Assembly (NCBI GenBank): GCA_018304445.1
Contig: JAGVWD010000006.1
Coordinates: 8,826 to 19,567, forward strand
Reading direction: 5' to 3'
Length of the DNA stretch: 10,742 nucleotides
From: Candidatus Iainarchaeum sp.
GTDB taxonomy: Archaea; Iainarchaeota; Iainarchaeia; Iainarchaeales; JAXPJC01
Below are positions 1 through 7,300 of this stretch, one piece after another. The notes under the pieces were generated by a model. The model had not been told where the DNA came from, searched no databases, and was given only the letters and a program-made list of their open reading frames with translations. The stretch's first letter is position 1. Every line of letters starts with the position of its first letter. A program made the translations under genes and the position numbers.

Positions 1-1
1 A

Positions 2-289
2 TTTGTAAAGCAGATTTCCGACAAGCAGAGCTGCATGTATTTCTGCAAGCAGATTGCGGAAAGATGCACAGTGCTTTATTATGATGCGGAGGAAATTGCG
101 CCGATAGTGAAATGCCTTTCAATATCCTATCTGACAACCTTCCCGAGCGCAGGCACGCTGTGCAACGCAATTGACGATTATGCGCTGCAGGATTTCTATA
201 ACGACATCCCGCAGGGAAATTACATACTCATAAGCAGGCCAAACCCCACAACGCAAGTCCCAACAGTGTGCGCATACCGCCATGATTAG
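2..289 (+). CDS. Partial CDS, C-terminal part of an unrecognised, probably exported cysteine-rich protein
   Basis: The reading frame is open from the window edge to a TAG stop at 287-289, so the true start lies upstream; the ATG at 35 is probably internal. About 95 residues are visible. They contain six cysteines (two in Ser-Cys-Met-Tyr-Phe-Cys, then singles) and end in a beta-prone stretch (NYILISRPNP...). No transmembrane helix is visible in this portion. It lies 11 nt before the next gene, whose Shine-Dalgarno overlaps this stop codon, so it is almost certainly the upstream member of the same operon of membrane-anchored, pilin-like proteins. By position and cysteine content I infer an extracellular domain of a related protein. 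No family is recognised. Confidence 0.7.
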   Translation, partial: FVKQISDKQSCMYFCKQIAERCTVLYYDAEEIAPIVKCLSISYLTTFPSAGTLCNAIDDYALQDFYNDIPQGNYILISRPNPTTQVPTVCAYRHD

Positions 290-293
290 GAGT
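288..293 (+). promoter_or_regulatory. Shine-Dalgarno site for the gene at 301
   Basis: AGGAGT lies 7 nt before the ATG at 301 and overlaps the stop codon of the upstream gene, which suggests coupled translation. It supports 301 as the start. Confidence 0.7.
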
Positions 294-300
294 CAATAAG

Positions 301-921
301 ATGTTAGGCTTTACCTTGAGCAAACTGAATCTGCTGCTTCTTGCGATTGCCGCAAGCGCAACTGTTGCGTATTTCATGGTAATTTACATTGACGCTTCCG
401 AGGCGCAGGCTGCGCAGCAGCTGGCGCAGAAACTTGCGCAGGACGCAGCATCGCTGATGAACTCATCAACCTACTGCGATTACCTTGAATTCTCATTGCC
501 GCGCTCCTTCTCAGTAGGGGGAAAGGAATTCTACTACAAGCTGAGGATTTCAGGCCTTGAGGCGCAATCAGAAACCGACAATCCAAAAAACTATCTTATT
601 TTTTCAGTAATAAGGAAGCGCGAGGGCAGGGAAAGCATTGTTGCGACAAGCTCTGTTATTGCCTCCGCGGAAATAAATGTATTCAGGTTCGGGGATGAAA
701 CAACGCTCGAGCCTGAACTGGCGGGATTGGAGGAAGGCGCAATCCTTGACCCGCAGGCAATCCCGAGGCAGAACATAGTCATGCTTGTAAAGGAAATAAT
801 TGATGGCGCGCCATATATTTATGCAATTCCCTGCAGCTCCGAGAGCGATGCAAGCTCATGCCCGGCAAACAAGAGCAGCGCGGCAGTTTTGCTTGAGCGG
901 CCGGAGGGATTCAATTGCTAG
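301..921 (+). CDS. Membrane-anchored pilin-like protein, function unknown (206 aa)
   Basis: The protein begins with a three-residue leader, then GFTLSKLNLLLLAIAAS and one hydrophobic helix (about residues 9-30). An Ala/Gln-rich amphipathic helix follows (about 32-53), then a beta-rich domain. The start resembles the Gly-Phe-Thr-Leu of bacterial type IV prepilins, although the usual Glu at +5 is Lys; whether a prepilin peptidase cuts it is inference. Cysteines fall at 59, in a pair near the C-terminus (PCSSESDASSC) and at the last residue, consistent with disulfides outside the cell. The ATG is supported by AGGAGT 7 nt upstream. It overlaps the next gene by 7 nt. Likely role: minor pilin or pseudopilin-type subunit. 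No family was recognised with certainty. Confidence 0.85.
   Translation: MLGFTLSKLNLLLLAIAASATVAYFMVIYIDASEAQAAQQLAQKLAQDAASLMNSSTYCDYLEFSLPRSFSVGGKEFYYKLRISGLEAQSETDNPKNYLIFSVIRKREGRESIVATSSVIASAEINVFRFGDETTLEPELAGLEEGAILDPQAIPRQNIVMLVKEIIDGAPYIYAIPCSSESDASSCPANKSSAAVLLERPEGFNC
903..908 (+). promoter_or_regulatory. Shine-Dalgarno deciding the TTG start at 915
   Basis: GGAGGG lies inside the end of the preceding gene, 6 nt before TTG. The first in-frame ATG lies past the hydrophobic helix, so this site fixes TTG as the start. Confidence 0.75.
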
Positions 922-1463
922 AAAAAAAACATAAGGGTTTTTTGGGCCCTATTGGGGATGACCTTCCAAGTTTAGTCCCTCTGATTTTCGCGCTCATAAT
1001 TTTCTTTTCAACCTTCACTTATGCGATGAATTCCATGGACTCGAGGAATGAGGATTTTGATGCGGATTTGGCAACACTGAGCATTTCAAGGATAATGCGG
1101 AGCAACGGCTACATCACAGGATATGAGGATTTCAGGCGCCTTTGCGGCAACATCAATGTCGCAGGCCTGAATTACGAAGTCGCATTGGTTGAAACGGAGC
1201 TCACATACGATGAAAGCAATTATTCAAGTTATGCCGACCCCGAATATTCAGGGGTTGATATTCTTGATTTGCGCGTTTTTGATTCAACCCCGGAAAATGA
1301 AGATGACCCGGATGCGAGCGAGTTTTCCTGCAGCAATCTTTCCGAACTGCCAGAGCTTATTGAAATCGAGCAGAGGCTCAGCTCAAGGGTATTTCCAATA
1401 GTTCTTGAGGATGCGAAGATAGCAAAGCCTATGTTTCTGGTCGTAATAACATGGAGGCCATAA
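915..1463 (+). CDS. Single-pass membrane protein of the pilin-like operon, function unknown (182 aa)
   Basis: The gene starts at TTG, overlapping the previous gene by 7 nt, with a strong GGAGGG 6 nt upstream. A short basic N-terminus (EKKHKG) leads to GPIGDDLPSLVPLIFALIIF and one transmembrane helix (about 18-38). The remaining roughly 140 residues are acidic, with Asp/Glu/Ser-rich stretches and two cysteines (LCGN and FSCSN), and end in a hydrophobic strand (MFLVVITWRP). The positive-inside rule puts the N-terminus in the cytoplasm and the body outside. The acidic GDD just before the helix is unusual for a pilin. Co-translation with its neighbours suggests a subunit of the same surface or secretion structure; this is inference from context. 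Confidence 0.85.
   Translation: MLEKKHKGFLGPIGDDLPSLVPLIFALIIFFSTFTYAMNSMDSRNEDFDADLATLSISRIMRSNGYITGYEDFRRLCGNINVAGLNYEVALVETELTYDESNYSSYADPEYSGVDILDLRVFDSTPENEDDPDASEFSCSNLSELPELIEIEQRLSSRVFPIVLEDAKIAKPMFLVVITWRP
1453..1457 (+). promoter_or_regulatory. Shine-Dalgarno deciding the TTG start at 1465
   Basis: GGAGG lies within the last codons of the preceding gene, 7 nt before TTG. Later in-frame ATGs would delete the N-terminal hydrophobic helix. Confidence 0.7.
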
Positions 1464-1464
1464 A

Positions 1465-2265
1465 TTGCAGAAATTTAAATTAAACAGTAGGGGCCAGGCG
1501 GCAATTACTGATGCGCTGTTTTTCCTGCTGATAGTTTCAGCGCTTGCAACACTGCTGTTTCTTTTCATAAACCAGTACGGAATAATGGTTTCCGATGAGG
1601 TGAAGCGCTCTTATGGGACGGATTATGCGTCTTCGGCATTGAAAACAATTCTTTACGGCAGCGTTCCGAGGAATTCTGGGGAAAAGCTTGCGGATGCGGA
1701 AACCCAGGAGATTGATTACCTGCTTGCCGCAATAAAGGAGGATTATGCCTATGCTAAGGATGACGGGAAGCAAAGGCTCAGCCCTGAAATGCAGAAAACC
1801 CTCCATAGCAACATATCTGCAATAATGCGGCCTCTTTCAGAGCAGTTTGATTATTTGTTTTATGTTTACAGGATTGATTCCCCAAGCGATGCGGATGAGT
1901 TTGCCTATCTGCTGCTGCACATGAGCAGATGCAAAGCGGAAATTGGCGCTTCCGAATTATGCCCCGAGGGCGAAGCAGTTCATTTGGATTATCTCTGCAG
2001 CCCCAAAGCCCGCACCTCCGGGCAGTCTGCGGTTCCCCCAACCCTCGATGTGCTTACAATGCTCATTCCGAATTCCGCGCAGTCTGTAAGCAGCATTCTT
2101 CTCTCAAAGATTTCTGATTCGGAAAGCAGCCCGAAAACAGTCCCGGCGCGCACTGCAATTATGCTCTGGCCTGCTGTTTATCTCAAGCAGAACGAAACAG
2201 GGGATTTCGCTTCAGCGCCTTGGAACTGCTGCGATGCCTCAAAAGATGACTGCCCGGCGCCCTAA
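1465..2265 (+). CDS. Prepilin-like membrane-anchored protein with class III-type N-terminus (266 aa)
   Basis: A TTG start follows the previous stop by one nucleotide. The N-terminus is basic (QKFKLNSRG), then QAAITDALFF and one hydrophobic helix (about 16-36). Arg-Gly followed by Gln and then a hydrophobic helix resembles archaeal class III (prepilin) signal peptides, where cleavage is just after Gly; an Asp six residues after the Gly may stand in for the usual Glu. The extracellular part is mostly helical at first, then has a cysteine cluster (SRC, ELC, YLC) and a C-terminal NCCDASKDDC motif, suggesting disulfides. It is the last gene of the operon; its TAA overlaps the stop of the opposing gene. 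Likely role: pilin-like or pseudopilin subunit, inferred from N-terminus and context. Confidence 0.85.
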   Translation: MQKFKLNSRGQAAITDALFFLLIVSALATLLFLFINQYGIMVSDEVKRSYGTDYASSALKTILYGSVPRNSGEKLADAETQEIDYLLAAIKEDYAYAKDDGKQRLSPEMQKTLHSNISAIMRPLSEQFDYLFYVYRIDSPSDADEFAYLLLHMSRCKAEIGASELCPEGEAVHLDYLCSPKARTSGQSAVPPTLDVLTMLIPNSAQSVSSILLSKISDSESSPKTVPARTAIMLWPAVYLKQNETGDFASAPWNCCDASKDDCPAP

Positions 2266-3197
2266 TGACCCTGCACTTTAAACTCTTTGTTGCATTTCGG
2301 GCATTTGTAAACAACAATATCGTCATAGGGCTTTATTCCCTTTGCGCAGTGCGCGCAGAAAGCCGAATTGCAGTTCGGGCAGAAAATTATTTCCGGGCTT
2401 TTGTTCCCGCAGTTCGGGCATACGTTCTTGTCGGTTTCAATTTCCCTTGTTATGCTCTCTGAACCGCCCGCAATTTTCTTGAGCTGCTCCTCCAGGCTTT
2501 CCCCGCCCTTTCTCTCTCCCTTTTCAGATTCCGGCTCCTCGGACATCTGCTCAATCAATTCGGGATGCTCCTCGCTTTCAATCCCGAAAAGCTCAGAAAC
2601 GCTAAGCTTCTTTTTTTCAGGGGTTTCAGGAAGGGAAAATTCCTCTTCAGCAATGTCTTTTTTACTGCCCCTTGCCCTTTCCCTTGCGTGCCTTTTTCCT
2701 GCTTCCTGCTTTTCTTCGGGGAATTTTGATTTTACCTCCTCAAAAACATTTTCTGAAAGCTTTTCCTCCTCCTTTTCTGTTGGAAGCCTTCTGTGCCTTT
2801 CCCTGAAGCGCTTAACCTCGCTTATTGCTGCATGCGCTGTTTCTTCTTTTTCCATTTCCTCAGGAATTTCCCTGGAAGCGCGGTAAATCTCTTCTGCAGC
2901 CTCCCTTTCGGGCTTTTCAGCCTTTCTTCCGCGGAATTTTCCTACGGCCCTCTCAGGCTCTTTAACCTTCTCTTCCTCGTAAAGAGTTTCTATCAGTTCC
3001 TCCTCTTCCTTCCTTCCAATCTCCTTGAGCAGCTGCTCCATTTCCCGGGTAGGCCTTATGGGCTCTTCCTTCTTCGGAATTTCCTTTTTCCCTGCTGTTT
3101 TTTCAACAGGCCTTTGCCTTGCTTCTGCCTTTTCAGCCTGCCCCCTGTAGAAGCGCCTCATCCTCCGGGGAACTTCCCCTGATTCCTCACTGCTCAT
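2262..3197 (-). CDS. Highly charged protein with C-terminal eight-cysteine zinc domain (311 aa)
   Basis: Residues 1-257 are dominated by Glu, Lys and Arg with few hydrophobic blocks, suggesting disordered or long helical/coiled-coil structure; there is no signal peptide or membrane helix. The last 54 residues carry four CxxC pairs: Cys 260/263, 273/276, 281/284 and 299/302. Spacing is C-x2-C-x9-C-x2-C-x4-C-x2-C-x14-C-x2-C, enough for two zinc ions. This can be read as two successive zinc ribbons or as a cross-brace RING/FYVE-type finger; no RING-type His is present. It overlaps the upstream membrane-protein gene by ATGA, so the two are translationally coupled and may act together at the membrane. 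Role unknown; possibly a nucleic-acid- or protein-binding adaptor. Confidence 0.85.
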   Translation of the reverse strand: MSSEESGEVPRRMRRFYRGQAEKAEARQRPVEKTAGKKEIPKKEEPIRPTREMEQLLKEIGRKEEEELIETLYEEEKVKEPERAVGKFRGRKAEKPEREAAEEIYRASREIPEEMEKEETAHAAISEVKRFRERHRRLPTEKEEEKLSENVFEEVKSKFPEEKQEAGKRHARERARGSKKDIAEEEFSLPETPEKKKLSVSELFGIESEEHPELIEQMSEEPESEKGERKGGESLEEQLKKIAGGSESITREIETDKNVCPNCGNKSPEIIFCPNCNSAFCAHCAKGIKPYDDIVVYKCPKCNKEFKVQGH

Positions 3198-3592
3198 TTC
3201 CTTCCCTTCTTCCTTTTCTTATTTTTCAGTTTTCTGAATGCGCGCTTCGCAACAGCGCCCGCGCTTATGTAATCAACTGGCACAACAACCCTTATTTTTT
3301 TCCTCGGCTTGAGTTTCCTGTAAACATTGAGCGCGAGGAATGAGGCGAAAAATGCGAACGCGAGCAGGTAGAGAAAAGTTTTTTCAAACGGAATTGAAAT
3401 TGCGGTTTCCAGAAGCAGGCCTGCGGCAATTACAAGCGCCCCGAAGGAAACTCCCGCAAGCACTGAATATGCGAGCTTTGCCCTTTCCCTCAGCGCCCTC
3501 ACCGCTGGCCAGGAAGCGCGGAGCATGAGATAGCCTATGCTTGCTGCTCCGGAAAGTATGTAAAGCGCAAGCAGCAATCCGTCAACATTCAT
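3194..3592 (-). CDS. Three-helix membrane protein with basic cytoplasmic tail (132 aa)
   Basis: Three hydrophobic helices are visible, at about residues 4-24, 43-61 and 72-90. The loop at 25-40 and the tail at 91-132 are rich in Arg and Lys (KPRKK, then KLKNKKRKKGRK), so by the positive-inside rule the N-terminus is outside and the tail cytoplasmic. A VVVPVDYISAGAVAKRAF segment between helix and tail may be a small structured element. The stop overlaps the start of the charged zinc protein by 4 nt (ATGA). The basic tail could bind the acidic partner encoded next to it, or nucleic acid or ribosomes; this is inference. No clear Shine-Dalgarno precedes the ATG. Not a recognised family. Confidence 0.8.
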   Translation of the reverse strand: MNVDGLLLALYILSGAASIGYLMLRASWPAVRALRERAKLAYSVLAGVSFGALVIAAGLLLETAISIPFEKTFLYLLAFAFFASFLALNVYRKLKPRKKIRVVVPVDYISAGAVAKRAFRKLKNKKRKKGRK

Positions 3593-3613
3593 CCAATATC
3601 ACTTAGGTTCATA

Positions 3614-3626
3614 AAGGCATTATGCC
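3614..3626. repeat. Short inverted repeat in divergent control region (box 1)
   Basis: GGCAT-T-ATGCC is a perfect 5-bp inverted repeat (3616-3626) preceded by ATAAA. Its core matches the larger palindrome at 3655-3676. It lies 24 nt upstream of the - strand start at 3592. It may be an operator; no binding protein is identified. Confidence 0.5.
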
Positions 3627-3633
3627 ATTCCAT

Positions 3634-3647
3634 AAGTTTACAAACTT
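3634..3647. repeat. Inverted repeat AAGTTT-AC-AAACTT (box 2)
   Basis: A perfect 6-bp inverted repeat with a 2-nt centre lies between two related palindromes in the divergent intergenic region. Confidence 0.45.
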
Positions 3648-3654
3648 GGGGTTG

Positions 3655-3676
3655 ATAAGGGCATTTATGCCCTTAT
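3655..3676. repeat. Perfect palindrome ATAAGGGCAT-TT-ATGCCCTTAT (box 3)
   Basis: Ten perfectly paired bases flank a 2-nt centre. The gap is too small for a good RNA hairpin, so a double-stranded DNA site for a dimeric regulator is more likely. It ends 16 nt before the first TATA-like box of the + strand gene and shares its core with box 1. Confidence 0.6.
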
Positions 3677-3691
3677 AATATAAGTAAGTTA

Positions 3692-3708
3692 TTTATATTA
3701 CTTTATAG
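3692..3708 (+). promoter_or_regulatory. Archaeal TATA-like promoter region for the gene at 3731
   Basis: Two overlapping AT-rich candidates are visible: TTTATATTA at 3692-3700 and TTTATAG at 3702-3708. The second is centred about 25 nt before the ATG and would give a nearly leaderless transcript. The first would leave a leader of about 10 nt. An AGAGGT at 3719-3724, 6 nt before the ATG, could act as Shine-Dalgarno if transcription begins early enough. Confidence 0.55.
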
Positions 3709-3730
3709 TAATTGTTTAAGAGGTTCCTAA

Positions 3731-4270
3731 ATGGCGCTGGATCTGCTTTCAAATATTGCCTTTTCAGTGGCTTCTTTCCTCTGGCTCGGCTTCATTTCCT
3801 CAATTCCTGTGTTCGCGCTTGTGCTGATCGCATGGCTTGCCAATAAAATAATAGCGAAGCCCAGGAAAAAATACTCATGGCTTGCAAGATGCTTTGCGCT
3901 TTCCTATATAATAATCCTCTGCATTGTTGCCTTCGCATATTTCGCTCCGTTGATTTCAGCAGGCTCGCAGGCTGCAGCCATTGGAAGCGAGCCGGGCGAT
4001 GTTGCGCCGAATTTCCTTACAGAAACCCTGCCCGAATGGGCTTTCTATATTATCAGGGCATTTGTAATAGCGTTTGCGCTTGCATTGCTTATAATGCCAT
4101 TGGCATTGATTGGGGAATTTGCAAACGAGGCAATAGAAAAGAAATTCAGGCTGCATAAGGCGCTCTGCGCATATGCCGCAACGCTCCTTGCGACATTTGT
4201 TGCCGTTGCCGTTATAATGCTTTTTCCAGGGATTCCCGCAGGGATAATTTACCTGGTTTATTTCGCTTAA
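3731..4270 (+). CDS. Polytopic membrane protein of unknown function (179 aa)
   Basis: Hydrophobic segments lie at about residues 5-40 (one long helix or a hairpin), 52-75, 104-128 and 143-165, with a further hydrophobic end to residue 179, giving four to five membrane passes. A basic loop (KPRKK, 43-47) after the first segment should be cytoplasmic. The loop at 76-103 contains Gly, Pro and acidic residues and is probably outside. No catalytic or transport motif is visible. The gene stands alone, divergent from the three-helix membrane gene and followed by a strong hairpin. Start chosen from the AGAGGT 6 nt upstream and the TATA-like boxes. Function unknown. Confidence 0.8.
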   Translation: MALDLLSNIAFSVASFLWLGFISSIPVFALVLIAWLANKIIAKPRKKYSWLARCFALSYIIILCIVAFAYFAPLISAGSQAAAIGSEPGDVAPNFLTETLPEWAFYIIRAFVIAFALALLIMPLALIGEFANEAIEKKFRLHKALCAYAATLLATFVAVAVIMLFPGIPAGIIYLVYFA

Positions 4271-4278
4271 AAGCCTAG

Positions 4279-4328
4279 TAAAACATCAAGCACGCTTGGC
4301 TTGCAAACTTTGTGTGCTTGATGTTTTA
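4279..4328 (+). terminator. Long hairpin, probable terminator or small structured element
   Basis: Fifteen perfectly paired bases (TAAAACATCAAGCAC with GTGCTTGATGTTTTA), extended inwards by one G-T and one C-G pair, enclose a 16-nt loop. It starts 8 nt after the stop at 4270, and the right arm ends in TTTT, so it could stop transcription of the membrane-protein gene before the giant gene. The stem is unusually long for an archaeal terminator, so a mobile-element relic or structured RNA is an alternative. Confidence 0.55.
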
Positions 4329-4335
4329 GAAGGAA

Positions 4336-4342
4336 TTAATAA
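4336..4342 (+). promoter_or_regulatory. TATA-like box for the giant surface-protein gene
   Basis: TTAATAA is centred 25 nt before the ATG at 4364 and 16 nt before the ATG at 4355. No Shine-Dalgarno is near either start. This fits a leaderless transcript beginning at the second ATG, though it is only an AT-rich match. Confidence 0.4.
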
Positions 4343-4354
4343 CCTGAAAAGCAG

Positions 4355-7300
4355 ATGATTATTATGGGAAAAAATAGGGAAAGGCTTGAAAATGCATTGC
4401 AGATTGCATTGCGCTTCCTCATAATATTCCTGCTTATCGGCATGAATTTCTCATTTGCAGTTTCCCAGGGTTCAGGGGCTGATGCCGAAAAAGAAGTGAA
4501 GTCCGAGTCCTTCTCATGCAACACAAGCGCAATTTCCCCTGAGGAAATTGAAAAATTCAAGAACGAGGTTTTTGTAAAGGGCTTTGACGGCAATGCAATA
4601 AGCTCTGGCACTCCCGCAAACAGCGATAGGGATGCGCTTGACAGCAACAAGATAATCCTGACTTCAGAGGACAGCAATACCGCAGTAAAGGCCGAGATTC
4701 CCTCTGAAAAAATCTCCCCGTTTGAAGTTTCGCATTTGCTCGGGGATTATGGGAAAGGGGCATTTGCAATCGGCCTTGTATTGGATGATTCATTGCGAAC
4801 AGGGCGCTGCAAGAACTTCGAGACCTGCCCATTGACCGGGAGCAACCTGAAATTGAGGAATTCAGGAACAGGCTTCATCGAGGAGACGAAATCAATTTTT
4901 TCAGATCTGATAGATGGCAACAAATACAGGATTGAGGCGCTTACTGAGGAGGACAAAAAGCTTATTGACGCGCAGCTATATTTGGATGAGAACAAATTTG
5001 ATGCAAAGACAATAAAAAGGATAGAAAGCGTCATAATCCCGAACTCAATCCTTGCGGATTCTTTCACAGCAAAAATGGAAACCAACTGCAGGAATTCCGG
5101 CTGCTTCATAAATTCCTATTCCTTGTTTGACAAATACTTCAATGCGTGGTTTTCATTGGACATGGTTGTGAGCAGTTTTGCCCCCACGCTTTTCAGCAAT
5201 GCGCGCAAGATGATGGGATGGGGCGCAAGAAGGGGCTGGCCCTGGCACATGAATGAAATAGGATTCTACAAGAAATTTAAGGAAGCGTTTTACAGCACGG
5301 ATTCCCTTACCGGGAAGGCCAATCTTATAAAGATGGACACGGACATACAGAAATACGGATTGGGGGTCGTTTTTGAGGATTTGGTTGATTCGAGCAAGGG
5401 CTACAGGCTCATAAGAAGCGGCCCATTTGCGGACTGGCTCTACTCCTCGCTTGACTCTGGAAGCCTTTCAAAGCTTAAAACCCCGCAGCAGAGGGCCGCG
5501 CTTGTAAGGGTAATAAAGCGCATTAACAATTACGGGCAGGCGATAAACTATAAGAACAAGGAGCTGCAGGATGTAATGAACAAGGCAATAAAGCAGTTTG
5601 GTCCCAATTCCCAGCAGGCAATGCAGGCAAGGCTTTCACTCTCGCAGTATCTTGCGAAAATAGGGGTTGAAATGGATGATAAGCTGCATCTTGATTTGCC
5701 CGAGTTCTGGATGCGCTATGGCTCCACAAATCTGTATCCCTATTCTTTCATGAACACATTAACAGGGGAAACGCACTCAATAACTTCCCAGGCGCGCTAT
5801 ATGAGGCAGAATGTTCTTGCCCCATTCTATGAGCAGTATGACGGGGCCGTGGACGAATTCTACAAAATAGGGAACCGCTGGAAGCCCAAGGCGAGCTGCC
5901 CCAAATGCATTTTCGAAACCAATGGCGCAGGGGACCTGAAGCTATATATACCCTCTCCGCAGGACTACTTTGGAAGAGTAGATGTGGACAAGCTTGAAAC
6001 TCTTTTAAGCAGCGGAATAATTGACCTTACAGTGAAGATTCCCGCAAAGGAGCAGTACATAATGGTCAATAGCGCAAACTTAAAGCTCATAAAGGAATAT
6101 GGCGCCCCGCAAGTTGAGGTTTATAGAGTAGGGAAAGTGGTTGATTCAGGGAAGGTGTTAACCCCTGAAATGCTCGCAGGCACAATGACTGACAATTACT
6201 TCCCCACAAGGGTTTCAAAGGTATACGGGAATACAACAATTATGCTTAACACGCTCCTTGAGCAGGGCTGGGAAACAAGGCGTTACGCTTCATTGCTTGA
6301 TAAAATAATGGCCGAAGAATCCGAACTCATAAAGGCGTATTTCTCCTTCCCGAAAGGGGCAGCAAAATGGACTGCCCTTCCCTATGTTTATTGGGCTGGA
6401 AAGCGAGGCTTCGGCTCTGAGAATTTCTCCGCATACCAGCTCCCAACCTCATGGCGCAGCATTGAATTCCAGCCCGCGGAAGGGGAAATATACAATGATG
6501 CGTTCATTGATTTCTTTGCTAATGAAGGGTCAGATCAGGGCGATTTGTTCATAAGGGTAATAAACAACCTCCCCTGGAAGATGGTATTGAATGCGGCGGT
6601 GGAGAATTTTGCCCCGCTGAAAAACATGTATGACAAATTAACAAAGGGCGAGCTGCGCAATGAAGTGGAGAACCTTGCGCTCTATATGTCCGCCCCTGAA
6701 GAATGCGAGGACTGCACATTCACATTGAAGAGCACAAATCTCAGGGATTTCTCCCCGTTCTTCTTTTCAAACAGGGAACTGAAATCCTATTTATTGGAGG
6801 ATATTGAAAGCGACAAGGCGAAGAAGATTGGCCAAACACTCATAAGCTTTGCCCATCACACAAATATGGAGGGGTCAAACGAGTCCGGCGGCAACAAGGA
6901 AGGGATGATTGATTTGCTTGCCGCAAGGAAGGACGGAAAAACATGCGCCCAGAAGATTGCTGACCTGCATATAGCGGGGCTGCCCCTCGGAAGGGCAATT
7001 CCCAAGAACCTGCAGGGCCCTGAAATAGGGGCAATACTTGCCATTTCTGAAAGCATAGGCTATTTCACATTCCTGTGGTCGGGCATCCTGGGAAGCGTTG
7101 TGCAACAGGTTGTTATTACCCCGCAGCTCCATGATTGCGTTGATGACGAGCAGGGATATTACACGCATTATTTCGCGCCTGCAAAAAGCGAAGCCGAAGG
7201 CAAGAAAAATGCAACAGAGCTTTCAACGCAGAACGTTTCGAATATGATAAAGGAGAATGCGGACAAGTTCCTAAGCTCATTCCAGGGCGATGAGAATTCA

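Noticed and set aside
2262..2430. Functional FYVE phosphoinositide-binding domain
   Set aside because: Only the cysteine spacing resembles FYVE. The WxxD and RRHHC motifs needed for lipid binding are missing.
2368..3182. Two long + strand frames (172 and 129 codons) opposite the charged zinc protein
   Set aside because: They are mirror images of Glu/Lys-rich codons, giving Ser/Phe/Leu-rich nonsense. The - strand frame has the CxxC pairs and the ATGA coupling.
4279..4328. Single CRISPR-like repeat or tRNA
   Set aside because: There is no second copy or spacer in the window, and no cloverleaf can be drawn; only one long hairpin is present.
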